A DNA stretch of 64,000 nt from Bacteroidota bacterium (GTDB lineage: Bacteria; Bacteroidota; Bacteroidia; Chitinophagales; Chitinophagaceae), in contig JAKPSI010000018.1 of the NCBI GenBank assembly GCA_029555415.1, positions 1 to 64,000 on the forward strand. The letters are read 5' to 3'. The translations under genes and the position numbers were made by a program. Positions 36,190-45,217 of the stretch are shown piece after piece. The number at the start of each line of letters is the position of its first letter. Position 1 is the stretch's first letter. The notes beneath the pieces were generated by a model. The model ran no database searches. It had not been told where the DNA came from and saw nothing but the letters and a program-made list of their open reading frames with translations.

Positions 36190-37746
36190 ATGAGTTGTAC
36201 TTCCTGCAATAGTACCAAAGGCGGCAAGCCCGGTGGCTGTAAAAGCAACGGTGGCTGCAGTTCAGGCGGCTGTAACCGCATGAATGCCTACGACTGGCTG
36301 CAGAACCTGCCGGTCCCCTACCCCGATGCGGCCTGCCGTGTGGTGGAGATCAGTTTCAATAAAGGAAGTCGGAAGGACTTTTTCCGTAACGCGGCCCTCA
36401 TGCCTTATGAAAAAGGTGAGCTGGTGGCGGTGGAAGGTGTGAGCGGATTTGATATCGGCGAAATTTCCCTGACCGGAGAGATCGTACGCCTGCAGATGAA
36501 GAAAAGAGGCGTGCGTGAAGACAACCCTGAAATGAAAAAGATCCTGCGCCGCGCGAGCGATCGGGATATCGATACCTGGAAACAGAACAAGTTGCGTGAA
36601 CCGGAAGCGGTGATCCGCAGTCGCGCCATTGCCAAGCAACTGAAACTCGACATGAAGATCAGTCAGGTGGAAATGCAGGCGGATGGTCGCAAAGCAACAT
36701 TCTTTTATATCGCGGATGGTCGTGTCGACTTCCGTGAACTCATCAAAGTATACGCTTCCGAATTCAAAGTGAAAGTGGAAATGCGCCAGATCGGTGCAAG
36801 GCAGGAAGCGGGTAAAGTAGGTGGTGTAGGTTCCTGCGGACGTGAACTATGCTGCAGCACCTGGCTCACTGAATTCAAATCCGTGAATACTGCGGCAGCA
36901 CGATACCAGAATCTCTCCATCAATCAGACCAAACTCAGCGGCCAGTGCGGTCGTCTGAAATGCTGCCTCAATTACGAACTCGATACTTACCTGGATGCAC
37001 TCCAGCATTTCCCGGATAATTGCGACTCGATACAGGTTGCCAAAGGCAATGCTTACCTGATCAAGAAGGATATCTTCAAGAATCTGATGTGGTATACACT
37101 GCCGGACAGCAACAAGCAATACCCGGTTCCCATTGAACGTGTCAAGAAGATCAAATCACTGAACCAGCAGGGTATCATTCCTGATGAACTGGAAGCAGTG
37201 GATGTAACGACCAATAAGCCCAAAGAAGTTGAAACCGGATTTGTGGATGTAGTGGGTCAGATCAGTCTGCGCAGTCTGGATAAAGCGGACAAAAAACGCA
37301 GGATGCAGCAACGCGGACAACAGGGAGGCGGAAGGCCAGATGGCAGAAGGCCGGAAGGCGGAGGACAGCAAGGCGGAAGGTCAGAAGGCAGAAGGCAGGA
37401 AGGCAGTGGGCAGCAGCGTGGACAGCAGCAAGGCGGTTCTCAGCAAGGCAATCGTCAACAAGGCGGTGGGCAGAATCGCGGACTGCAGCAAGGTAGTTCA
37501 CAACAAGGCAATCGTCAACAAGGCGGTGGACAGAATCGCGGACAGCAGCAAGGTGGTTCACAGCAAGGCAATCGTCAACAAGGCGGTGGACAGAATCGTG
37601 GACAGCAAGGTGGAGGTCATCAAGGCAGAAGGCAGGATGGCAGTGGGCAGTCGCGTGGACAGCAGCAAGGTGGTTCACAGCAAGGAAACAGACAACAAGG
37701 AAGCCAGCCGAATAATAACAACGAACAAAAACCGCCGCAGGCATAA
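36190..37746 (+). CDS. ricT: RicT (PSP1-domain) protein with repeat tail
   Basis: A 518-residue PSP1-domain protein. In Bacillus subtilis RicT (YaaT) is part of the Fe-S Ric complex that directs RNase Y processing. The N-terminus is Cys/Gly-rich with Cys at 3, 6, 17, 23 and 28; the PSP1 core (about 35-300) contains GSCGRELCCSTW and GQCGRLKCCLNYE, the cluster-binding cysteine signatures. From about residue 375 the protein becomes a Gln/Gly/Arg-rich tail with a 20-residue period, encoded by near-identical 60-bp repeats. The holB-ricT order matches B. subtilis. A terminator follows. Confidence 0.92.
   Translation: MSCTSCNSTKGGKPGGCKSNGGCSSGGCNRMNAYDWLQNLPVPYPDAACRVVEISFNKGSRKDFFRNAALMPYEKGELVAVEGVSGFDIGEISLTGEIVRLQMKKRGVREDNPEMKKILRRASDRDIDTWKQNKLREPEAVIRSRAIAKQLKLDMKISQVEMQADGRKATFFYIADGRVDFRELIKVYASEFKVKVEMRQIGARQEAGKVGGVGSCGRELCCSTWLTEFKSVNTAAARYQNLSINQTKLSGQCGRLKCCLNYELDTYLDALQHFPDNCDSIQVAKGNAYLIKKDIFKNLMWYTLPDSNKQYPVPIERVKKIKSLNQQGIIPDELEAVDVTTNKPKEVETGFVDVVGQISLRSLDKADKKRRMQQRGQQGGGRPDGRRPEGGGQQGGRSEGRRQEGSGQQRGQQQGGSQQGNRQQGGGQNRGLQQGSSQQGNRQQGGGQNRGQQQGGSQQGNRQQGGGQNRGQQGGGHQGRRQDGSGQSRGQQQGGSQQGNRQQGSQPNNNNEQKPPQA
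37420..37716 (+). repeat. 60-bp tandem repeats in the ricT tail
   Basis: Three near-identical 60-bp units (37420-37479, 37480-37539, 37540-37599) are followed by a diverged 57-bp unit and a partial one. The in-frame 20-residue unit reads G-Q-Q-Q-G-G-S-Q-Q-G-N-R-Q-Q-G-G-G-Q-N-R. Because the period is a multiple of three, copy-number change keeps the frame. Confidence 0.9.
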
Positions 37747-37777
37747 GCGAAAGCAACACCTGATGCGTGAAAAATAA

Positions 37778-37810
37778 AAATCCCGGCAGTTATCGCCGGG
37801 ATTTCTTTTT
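37778..37810. terminator. Bidirectional terminator between ricT and GH3 gene
   Basis: TCCCGGC, 7-nt loop, GCCGGGA, with A3/T3 extending the stem and T-rich tracts on both sides. It serves two convergent genes. Confidence 0.85.
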
Positions 37811-37824
37811 ATATCATGTTCCGA

Positions 37825-40710
37825 TCAGTAACCGAGTGCACGGCAAAGCGCGTCCTGGATCTTACCACGGATGAGCAGTTGAGAAAGTTTATTGTTATCA
37901 CGCGTAGGGTTCACACGGTTCGATAAAAAGATATAGACGAGTTTGTATTTCGGATCCACCCAAACAGCGGTGCCGGTGAAACCGGTATGACCGAAAGCCA
38001 GTCCTGATGCGAGTTGTGCGGGATAGGGTTCTTTGCGGATCGCGTTATCCTTTTCGGGTTTATCGAAACCATAACCGCGGCGGCTCACTTTACTGTGATA
38101 GCCGGTGAAGTATTTGATGGTCTCGGGTTTCAGATATTGAACTCCGTTGAAAGTTCCGCCATTCTCCAGCATCTGGTATAACATGGCCAGGTCATATGCA
38201 TCGGAGAATAATCCCGCATGGCCTGCAACACCGCCGAACATGGCAGCTCCTTCATCGTGCACATCACCCTGCATGGTTTGGCGACGGAAATGTTTTTCGG
38301 TTTCTGTCGGCACCATTTTAGTTGCAGGAAAACGTTCACGGGGTTTGAAGCCAGTTGTACCCATACCCATCGGCGTGTAAAAAGTTTTCTGCACGTACTG
38401 ATCGAGGGGCATGCCGGTAACGGATTCCACCACTTTACCCAGAAAGATGAAGTCGAGATCGCTGTAGATGTATTTATTCCCCGGACCTACAGGACTTTTC
38501 AGAATGCGCGCGAACATGGTATCATTCCAGTCGTTCCGCATGTAAATATTCTCTGCTACCCTTACTGTGAAACCGGGTTTGGGTTTATCGGAATAGATAT
38601 TCGGGTTGGGTACACCGGTCGCCGTGTCGATCGTTTCACGATAGAACGCGATGAAGGGCGTAAGACCGGCCTGATGCAGCAACACATCTTCCAGCTGCAG
38701 TCCTGCTTTATTGGTCCCTTTCGTTAAAGGCAGGTAATCTCCCAGTGTTTTTTTCAGATCGAGTTTGCCTTCTTCATACAAACGCATCACGGAAACAGTT
38801 GTCGCAGATACTTTTGTTACAGAAGCAAGGTCAAAAACGCTTTCATAATCCATTTTCGGTGAAGCGGGATCGAACTGATAATGACCGAATGCTTTGTGAT
38901 AAACGATCTCTCCTTCATGCACGGCCATGACCACGCAACCCGGAAAAGCTTTTTGTGCCAGCGCGTCATTGATGATGGAATCGACCGCTGCCAGTTTCTC
39001 CAGGGCATGCGGCGGGTTTTCAGAAACCGGTTTCACGATACCAGTGCCGAAAGGATATTTACAAACCGTAACCGGTATGGTGCCCGCAGCATCAGCATTT
39101 CCTTTCATGATAGCGGTTGCCGCCAGATGCGTAATGGAATCATCCTGATAACACGCATAGAGCGTATTGGCTTCACAGAAATTCTTCAGCGCAAGCACAT
39201 TGCCAAAGACCCAGGTTTGGGTGTTGAAGGACTGGAGTTTGCGGAACAATTCGATGGCTGTATCACTGAACCCGTAATTCTTCGCGGGACGGAGTGAATA
39301 ATCGCTGATGCTGAGAATGACATTATCATATTTGCCGGCACGGATGCTGTTGAGGATGGACTCAACCTTTTCAGTCCCATCTTTATAGGAAAGCAGGTAA
39401 GTATCCGCATTCTTTGCTTCCACTGCCGCGCGGCCAAATACCGTTATGGTTCCGCTCCCGATGCCGACATAGGCATTCTTTGGAGTACTTGTTTTCGGCG
39501 TTTTCCATGCAGCGGCATTTTTCAGGAGTGTGACCGATTTCGCAGCCGCTTCGTAACGGATCGCATCGGTCTTTGCATTGAGGTCGTTCAGCAGGTTCGT
39601 GGTGTCGATCGGTTTCCACTGGTTGAGACCCAGTTGATATTTGGAGGCCAGCACTTTTTTCACTTTGGCATTGATATCATCCCAGGAAAGGCGGTTATCA
39701 GCAATGGCTGCTTTCACCTGTGTGATCGCTTCGGATACGCTGGAAGGCAGACAGAGCATGTCGTTGCCGGCAATGAGCGCTTGTACGGAAATGGTCCCGC
39801 CAGGAAAATATTTAGCCACGCCTTTCATTTCGAGCGCATCTGTGAAAGTGAGCCCGTTGAAGTGCATGCTATCGCGCAGTAAACCCGTTACACTGTTCTT
39901 TGAAATGGAGGTCGCCACATGCAATGCCGTATCCAGTGCCGGTACGGACAAATGCGCGATCATCACACTGCCGATGCCGGCATCAAAAACAGCGCGGAAG
40001 GGAATGAGTTCGAGTGAATCCAGATCGGCAATGGATTTGTTGATTACGGGCAGATCGAGGTGTGAGTCCACATCCACATCACCATGACCCGGAAAGTGTT
40101 TGGCGCAGGCCATGATGCCCGCATCCTGCATGCCTTTCATATAGGCCACACCGTAATCAGCCACTTTGTATTTATTCTCCCCGAATGAACGGTAACCGAT
40201 CACCGGGTTGTTGGGATTATTATTGACATCCACCACCGGCGCATAGTTCACATGCACCCCGATACGTTTGCATTGTTCTCCGATAGCGAGTCCCATGCGG
40301 TAGACCAGGTTCTGGTCGTTCATGGCACCGAGCGTAAGCTGGAAAGGAAATTTATTGACACTGTCGAGCCGCATACCCAATCCCCATTCACCATCGATCG
40401 TGATCATGAGCGGGGTTTGCGCGATGCTCTGATAGTAATTAGTAAGATTGGCCTGACGGATGGGTCCGCCTTGAAAGAAACAAAGCGCGCCGATATCGTA
40501 TTTCCGGATATCCTCTTCCACCTTAGCCACATGGTCGGGACCCAGGTTGGAATGCGCCCGGACCACCATCAGTTGCCCGATCCGCTGATCCTCGGTGAGG
40601 CTGTTGAAAACACTGTCGACCCATTTCTCCCGGGACAGGCGGCTGCGGTACTGGGCGCTTGTAAAAAGCGAGACGGACAGGACGATGCAGAGGAAAATGC
40701 TTTTCTTCAT
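37825..40710 (-). CDS. GH3 glycosidase fused to beta-lactamase-fold domain
   Basis: A 961-residue exported fusion. After a signal peptide (about 1-19, ending FTSAQ), a GH3 domain (about 25-360) carries the NagZ-type motif KHFPGHGDVDVDSHLDLP near 200, where the Asp-His pair acts in beta-N-acetylglucosaminidases. A GH3 C-terminal-like stretch (about 390-570) leads to a class C beta-lactamase/serine hydrolase domain (about 600-950) with Ser-x-x-Lys in SVTK near 629 and YSD in place of YxN. Similar fusions are common in Bacteroidota and probably recycle or trim peptidoglycan in the periplasm. ATG 40710 is chosen because it begins the signal peptide. It is divergent from mutL. Confidence 0.9.
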   Translation of the reverse strand: MKKSIFLCIVLSVSLFTSAQYRSRLSREKWVDSVFNSLTEDQRIGQLMVVRAHSNLGPDHVAKVEEDIRKYDIGALCFFQGGPIRQANLTNYYQSIAQTPLMITIDGEWGLGMRLDSVNKFPFQLTLGAMNDQNLVYRMGLAIGEQCKRIGVHVNYAPVVDVNNNPNNPVIGYRSFGENKYKVADYGVAYMKGMQDAGIMACAKHFPGHGDVDVDSHLDLPVINKSIADLDSLELIPFRAVFDAGIGSVMIAHLSVPALDTALHVATSISKNSVTGLLRDSMHFNGLTFTDALEMKGVAKYFPGGTISVQALIAGNDMLCLPSSVSEAITQVKAAIADNRLSWDDINAKVKKVLASKYQLGLNQWKPIDTTNLLNDLNAKTDAIRYEAAAKSVTLLKNAAAWKTPKTSTPKNAYVGIGSGTITVFGRAAVEAKNADTYLLSYKDGTEKVESILNSIRAGKYDNVILSISDYSLRPAKNYGFSDTAIELFRKLQSFNTQTWVFGNVLALKNFCEANTLYACYQDDSITHLAATAIMKGNADAAGTIPVTVCKYPFGTGIVKPVSENPPHALEKLAAVDSIINDALAQKAFPGCVVMAVHEGEIVYHKAFGHYQFDPASPKMDYESVFDLASVTKVSATTVSVMRLYEEGKLDLKKTLGDYLPLTKGTNKAGLQLEDVLLHQAGLTPFIAFYRETIDTATGVPNPNIYSDKPKPGFTVRVAENIYMRNDWNDTMFARILKSPVGPGNKYIYSDLDFIFLGKVVESVTGMPLDQYVQKTFYTPMGMGTTGFKPRERFPATKMVPTETEKHFRRQTMQGDVHDEGAAMFGGVAGHAGLFSDAYDLAMLYQMLENGGTFNGVQYLKPETIKYFTGYHSKVSRRGYGFDKPEKDNAIRKEPYPAQLASGLAFGHTGFTGTAVWVDPKYKLVYIFLSNRVNPTRDNNKLSQLLIRGKIQDALCRALGY

Positions 40711-40736
40711 AGTGAGTAGCTTAGCGGGATTCAACG

Positions 40737-40744
40737 TATTTTTG
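40737..40744 (+). promoter_or_regulatory. Putative -7 box of mutL
   Basis: TATTTTTG matches TAnnTTTG. It lies 13 bp before an in-frame ATG (40758) and 58 bp before the TTG start preferred from alignment. No -33 TTTG is visible. Confidence 0.4.
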
Positions 40745-40802
40745 TGGTCTTCCCTGAATGAGAAGCCGGGGCTTCCATACAGGGGTTTCAAATTACAACA
40801 AA

Positions 40803-42602
40803 TTGGCTGACAAGATCCTTTTATTGCCCGATAATATAGCGAACCAGATCGCTGCCGGAGAGGTCATTCAAAGACCTGCCAGCGCCGTGAAGGAATTGCT
40901 GGAGAATGCCGTGGATGCCGGAGCGACCGAAGTCCGTTTATTCGTGAATGATGCGGGCAAGGCATTGGTTCAGGTAACGGATAATGGCAGCGGCATGAGT
41001 GAGACCGATGCCAGGATGTGTTTTGAAAGACATGCCACTTCAAAGATCACAACCATCGATGACCTCTTCCATATTCGCACGATGGGATTCCGCGGTGAGG
41101 CGCTCGCATCCATCGCCGCCGTAGCACAGGTGGAACTGAAGACCAAGCGCGCGGAAGATGAAGCTGGTACTTATCTGGAGGTGGAGAACAGTGTGGTGAA
41201 AAAACAGGAACCGGCGGCACTGATCAACGGCACGACCATTTCCATGAAAAACCTGTTCTTCAATGTACCTGCCAGAAGGAATTTCCTGAAAAGTAACGCA
41301 GCCGAAATGCGTCACATTGTGGACGAGTTCACAAGAGTGGCGCTCGCATTCCCGGAAGTGTTCTTTTCGCTTTCGAGCAATGGCCAGCAGATCTTTCACC
41401 TGGAAGCAGGCTCGCTCAAACAAAGGATCATACAATTGCTGGGCAGCAATTACAATGCAAAACTGGTATCCGTAAAAGAAGAAACGGATTACATGAATAT
41501 TTACGGTTTCGTGGGTAAACCCGAGACCGCGCGTAAGACAAGAGGTGATCAGTATTTCTTCGTGAACAACCGATTCATCAAGAGCGGATACCTGAATCAT
41601 GCGGTGATGAACGCGTATCAGGAGATGATCCCTTCCGACAGTTATCCCGCTTATGTACTGTTCATCGATCTGGACCCCGCGCAGGTGGATGTGAATGTGC
41701 ACCCGACCAAGCAGGAGATCAAATTCGAGGATGAGAAGATCGTGTACGCTTTCGTGCAGGCAGCGGTAAAACATTCACTGGCACAGTTCAGTGTAACACC
41801 CACACTTGATTTCGATCTGGATGCTTCGATCCAGCAATTGTCGTCCATCCAGCAGCCCTTTACGGAAAGGAAGCAGGATGCGATCAGCGGCAGTTCCATC
41901 TTCCGCGGGTTCACACAGAAACACCAGGCACATCTGATCGATAAGGGTGAATTGAAACACTGGAAGGACTTTTATAAACCGGAGGATAATCTTCCTACGG
42001 TCGGATCGCAACCCGAAACGAATCACCCGCGTACGGAAGAAGCGGAGATCTCACAGATCCTGAATACATATATCGTGATCCCCTCCCCTCAGGGTTTTTT
42101 ACTGGTACAGCAACAGGCCGCGCATGAGCGGATCATCTATGAACAACTCGTGAAAGCGGGGCTGGGCAAGGCGATCGCGACACAACGCAGCATGTTCCCT
42201 GTGACCCTTGAACTGGCACCTGCGGATGCCGCTGTCATGGAAGAAATCATGGAGGACCTGCATCAGCTCGGTTATACCATCGAACATTTCGGAAAGCATA
42301 CGTATGTGGTGCAGGGTACACCAGCGGATGTGGAAGCGGGCAATGAAAAACAGATCATCGAAGTCTTACTGGAACAATACAAACACTTCAGTAATGAAGT
42401 GAAATTCTCCAAACGCGAAAAACTGATCCGCTCCCTGGCACGTCAACAGGCCATCAAGGCCGGCACCCGTTTAACGGAAAGGGAAATGCGTCAACTGCTC
42501 ACCGATCTTTTCGCATGTACGCAGCCGAATACAGCACCGGACGGAAATCCTACTTATCTCGAGTTCCGGCAGGATCAGCTGGAACGAATGTTCGGAAAGT
42601 GA
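40803..42602 (+). CDS. mutL: DNA mismatch repair protein MutL
   Basis: A GHKL-type ATPase that links mismatch recognition to strand removal. Motifs LPDNIANQIAAGEV, ELLENAVDAGA and DNGSGM are intact in the N-terminal domain. Homologues start just before ILLLPDNIANQ, which points to a TTG at 40803 (599 residues); an ATG at 40758 would add 15 residues. In the C-terminal domain the endonuclease motif DQHAAHE is replaced by QQQAAHE (Gln436, Gln438), the ACR motif reads LAR (Arg547), and the HGRP position reads DGNP. The nicking activity is therefore doubtful. No MutH or MutS gene is in the window. Confidence 0.95.
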   Translation: MADKILLLPDNIANQIAAGEVIQRPASAVKELLENAVDAGATEVRLFVNDAGKALVQVTDNGSGMSETDARMCFERHATSKITTIDDLFHIRTMGFRGEALASIAAVAQVELKTKRAEDEAGTYLEVENSVVKKQEPAALINGTTISMKNLFFNVPARRNFLKSNAAEMRHIVDEFTRVALAFPEVFFSLSSNGQQIFHLEAGSLKQRIIQLLGSNYNAKLVSVKEETDYMNIYGFVGKPETARKTRGDQYFFVNNRFIKSGYLNHAVMNAYQEMIPSDSYPAYVLFIDLDPAQVDVNVHPTKQEIKFEDEKIVYAFVQAAVKHSLAQFSVTPTLDFDLDASIQQLSSIQQPFTERKQDAISGSSIFRGFTQKHQAHLIDKGELKHWKDFYKPEDNLPTVGSQPETNHPRTEEAEISQILNTYIVIPSPQGFLLVQQQAAHERIIYEQLVKAGLGKAIATQRSMFPVTLELAPADAAVMEEIMEDLHQLGYTIEHFGKHTYVVQGTPADVEAGNEKQIIEVLLEQYKHFSNEVKFSKREKLIRSLARQQAIKAGTRLTEREMRQLLTDLFACTQPNTAPDGNPTYLEFRQDQLERMFGK

Positions 42603-42605
42603 TTG

Positions 42606-42763
42606 CACGCAACGACGCCAAGCTGCAGCGACGCAACGAAAAGAAATTTAGCTTCAAGCCGCAAGCACACCTTTTATACCTGAAATGCCTCTTTAATTAT
42701 GGGTCATGTAGTTTCCCTGAACTTTTCCCGCGTTGCGTCGTCGCGCCGCCGCGTCGTTGCGTG
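42606..42763. repeat. Inverted repeat with 33-bp arms between convergent genes
   Basis: Left arm 42606-42638 and right arm 42731-42763. The outer 13 bp (CACGCAACGACGC) and inner 10 bp (CGACGCAACG) of each arm are perfectly complementary; the middle 10 bp of each arm differ. The arms enclose 92 bp and fill almost the whole gap between the mutL stop (42602) and the convergent PBP4 gene (42769). It encodes nothing obvious. It could be a MITE- or REP-like element or a very long bidirectional terminator. Confidence 0.75.
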
Positions 42764-42768
42764 AAAAA

Positions 42769-44121
42769 TCAATACGATTCCCGCAGACCAGTAATGAACT
42801 TCTCCACCGCCTTACGTACTGCCGTTGCAGAAGCCTGATGGTTATTGACCAGTACGGAGAAGATGAGGAGTTTATTCTTTTTAGTGTAGAGAAACCCGCT
42901 CAGCGCGACCACACCGGAAAGCGTGCCGGTTTTGGCGAAGATGAAACCGGATTCATTCTTGTACAAACTGCTTAAAGTACCGGTACCGCCTGTCGGTAAT
43001 ATTTTTTTGATCCGGTCCATGCCGAATTCATTCTTCATTTTTCCGAGGATGGTCACGAAATCCTGCGGCGTGAACAAATTATAACGGCTGAGCCCTGAAC
43101 CGTCCACCCAGCGGGGCTTTTGGGGCAGGTCACTCAGATCGGTCTTCAGCAGCGTATCGATGATCTTATCATCATTCATTACCCCTAATCTTTCATGACT
43201 CACCATGAGCAGGGATTGCTCCGCGAAGAAATTATCGCTGCGGTGCATCATCGGACTCAGCAATGAATCGGTCGGCTGAGAATGGATCACGCGCAGATGC
43301 CCTTTATTGGCATTGCGCATCTCTGCCGCCTTCTTATCGCTTAATGCCGTTACGGCACCGCCGACAGTATCCGGCAGCAGTTCCAAAGCGGAATTGATCC
43401 CCGCGGTAATGAACGGCACATCGGTCGTTTTGAATTTTTCTTTCCCTTGTGTGATCACAAAATGATTGGTGCCGAGCGAACGCAATACGGAAAAACTCCT
43501 CGGGTGCTCGGTCACATTGAAGTCAACATCCCAGGCCACATCCGGAACAGAATAGACCACGGTGGAATCGGGCACATCGCCCCGCTCCTGCACCCAGTGA
43601 ATGACATTGCCATACACCGGCATGGGACTGCGTTCGGCCATGTAATCATCATTATAATCATTCCATGACCAGCCGGAACCCAGACCGTCTTCTTTCCAGT
43701 CATTACCAGCGATGAATATCTTTTTCTTTTGGGATTGCAGGAACCGGATCAGCGGCTGATCAGGGTAATCAGGATGCAGCAGGCTCGGATCTGCAGCGGG
43801 ATACAGAAAAACCTCCGCATCGGATTCTATGACACGGGCGGCCACGAGACTGTCGCCCAGGTATTTCATCGCAGCGTAACAAGTAGGTAATTTGGTATTG
43901 CTGGCCGGAACGAAATAATGATCGCCCTGATAATTGAACCAGTATTTATTGGAAGCAGGTTCAAAAACACTGATGCCCACATGCGCGGTTTTGAGCGCGG
44001 GATCACCCAGCACATTTTCATTGGCGGAGCGGCCGATCTTTTTTTCCAGACTACAGGAGGCGAGCAGGAACAGAACGGGAAGCAGCAAGCCGTACTTCCG
44101 GCGGGCAATCGTTATGATCAT
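42769..44121 (-). CDS. dacB: PBP4-type D-Ala-D-Ala carboxypeptidase/endopeptidase
   Basis: A 450-residue peptidase S13 (class C low-molecular-weight PBP) that trims or cleaves peptidoglycan peptides in the periplasm. It is lipid-anchored (lipobox Cys23, LLASC), unusual compared with the soluble E. coli enzyme. Active-site motifs are present: Ser74-x-x-Lys77 in PASNTKL, Ser-Asp-Asn in HRSDNFFAEQ near 293, and Lys-Thr-Gly in FAKTGTLSG near 395. It is the last gene of a three-gene minus-strand unit, 8 bp after the oxidoreductase. Confidence 0.92.
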   Translation of the reverse strand: MIITIARRKYGLLLPVLFLLASCSLEKKIGRSANENVLGDPALKTAHVGISVFEPASNKYWFNYQGDHYFVPASNTKLPTCYAAMKYLGDSLVAARVIESDAEVFLYPAADPSLLHPDYPDQPLIRFLQSQKKKIFIAGNDWKEDGLGSGWSWNDYNDDYMAERSPMPVYGNVIHWVQERGDVPDSTVVYSVPDVAWDVDFNVTEHPRSFSVLRSLGTNHFVITQGKEKFKTTDVPFITAGINSALELLPDTVGGAVTALSDKKAAEMRNANKGHLRVIHSQPTDSLLSPMMHRSDNFFAEQSLLMVSHERLGVMNDDKIIDTLLKTDLSDLPQKPRWVDGSGLSRYNLFTPQDFVTILGKMKNEFGMDRIKKILPTGGTGTLSSLYKNESGFIFAKTGTLSGVVALSGFLYTKKNKLLIFSVLVNNHQASATAVRKAVEKFITGLRESY

Positions 44122-44129
44122 AAGCGAAA

Positions 44130-45185
44130 TTACAATGAAATAACCCTTTTCTCCGCGGCACTCTGCATGGCCGCTTCAATGATGCGGATATTCTGCAGGG
44201 CTTCTTCCGCGGGTACGGGATTCGGACCTTCCCCGGTCAATGCACGGTACACGCCTTCATAATAAGCCATATAGTTACCCGGCGTGGACTTCGTTTCTTT
44301 CCGGACGGCTTCTCCATTGATGTCCGTATGCAGGATCCCGTCATTACCAGCGGTTGGCTTGCACCATTCGTCCAGAGAGGGTTTGATGCCGGCGAGCAAT
44401 TGTTGTTCCTGCAGATCGGAACGCTGTTGCAGGAAGGAGCCTTTCATACCATGCAACACATAGGCATAATTCGATTCGCGGGCGATGCATGTCGCTTTCA
44501 ACCGTACTCGGAAGGCAGGATAGAACAGTAACAATTCAAAATAATCCGGCGCCTGCACATCGGCACGCATGGTCGTGATATCCGCGAACAGTTCAAGCGG
44601 CCAGCCGAAAAGCTGCAGGATCTGATCGACCAGGTGTGGCGAAAGATCGTATACGATACCTGCTCCGGGCAGGTTGCCCTCTTTATGCATCTTACCGCTG
44701 AAATGCGGACGGAAACGGTCGAAACGCACTTCCATTTCGCGGAGATCACCGATGATGCCCTGATCCAGCACATCACGTACGGCATAAAAATCGCCGTCAT
44801 AACGTCTGTTCTGATATACGCTGATGAAAAGACCTTTTTGCTTAGCCAGCGCGATCAGCTCCTCTCCCTGTTTCACATTCAGCACCATGGGTTTTTCCAT
44901 GACAAGATGTTTGCCGGCACGGAGGACCGCCAGTGCCTGTTCATAGTGTGTGGCAGTAGGTCCATTGACAACGATCAGCTGCAGACTTTCATCTTTCAGC
45001 ATCTCCTCAACGGAGCGGTACAATGTATTGTGGGGGTATCTTTCGCGTGATTCATCACGGTTACGTTCTACGATCGCCGACATTTCAAAACCGGGATGTG
45101 CTTCCAGAAAAGGGGCATGGAATAATTTTCCGCTCATGCCGTAAGAGCAGATGCCGGTCTTGATGATGGTTCCGGGATTGAACAT
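44130..45185 (-). CDS. Gfo/Idh/MocA-family oxidoreductase
   Basis: A 351-residue NAD(P)-dependent dehydrogenase of the Gfo/Idh/MocA family. The Rossmann fold starts with GICSYGMSGKLFHAPF, a form close to E. coli YdgJ, and the conserved Lys of EKPMVLN lies near residue 96; the C-terminal substrate domain includes GAGIVYDLSPHLVDQ with its catalytic His. Substrates in this family are sugars or inositols; this one cannot be specified. It lies 32 bp after the arginase-fold gene and 8 bp before the PBP4 gene, so the three are likely one transcript. Confidence 0.9.
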   Translation of the reverse strand: MFNPGTIIKTGICSYGMSGKLFHAPFLEAHPGFEMSAIVERNRDESRERYPHNTLYRSVEEMLKDESLQLIVVNGPTATHYEQALAVLRAGKHLVMEKPMVLNVKQGEELIALAKQKGLFISVYQNRRYDGDFYAVRDVLDQGIIGDLREMEVRFDRFRPHFSGKMHKEGNLPGAGIVYDLSPHLVDQILQLFGWPLELFADITTMRADVQAPDYFELLLFYPAFRVRLKATCIARESNYAYVLHGMKGSFLQQRSDLQEQQLLAGIKPSLDEWCKPTAGNDGILHTDINGEAVRKETKSTPGNYMAYYEGVYRALTGEGPNPVPAEEALQNIRIIEAAMQSAAEKRVISL

Positions 45186-45217
45186 GTCGGTTGGTTTATA
45201 TCCGTGAATGAAAAGCC

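Noticed and set aside
37420-37716. CRISPR array
   Set aside because: The repeats are contiguous, lack unique spacers and are in frame within ricT. No cas gene is present.
37262-37777. Long frames on both strands across the ricT repeats
   Set aside because: The 60-bp period keeps all frames open, so long alternative frames arise automatically. Only the ricT frame continues the PSP1 domain.
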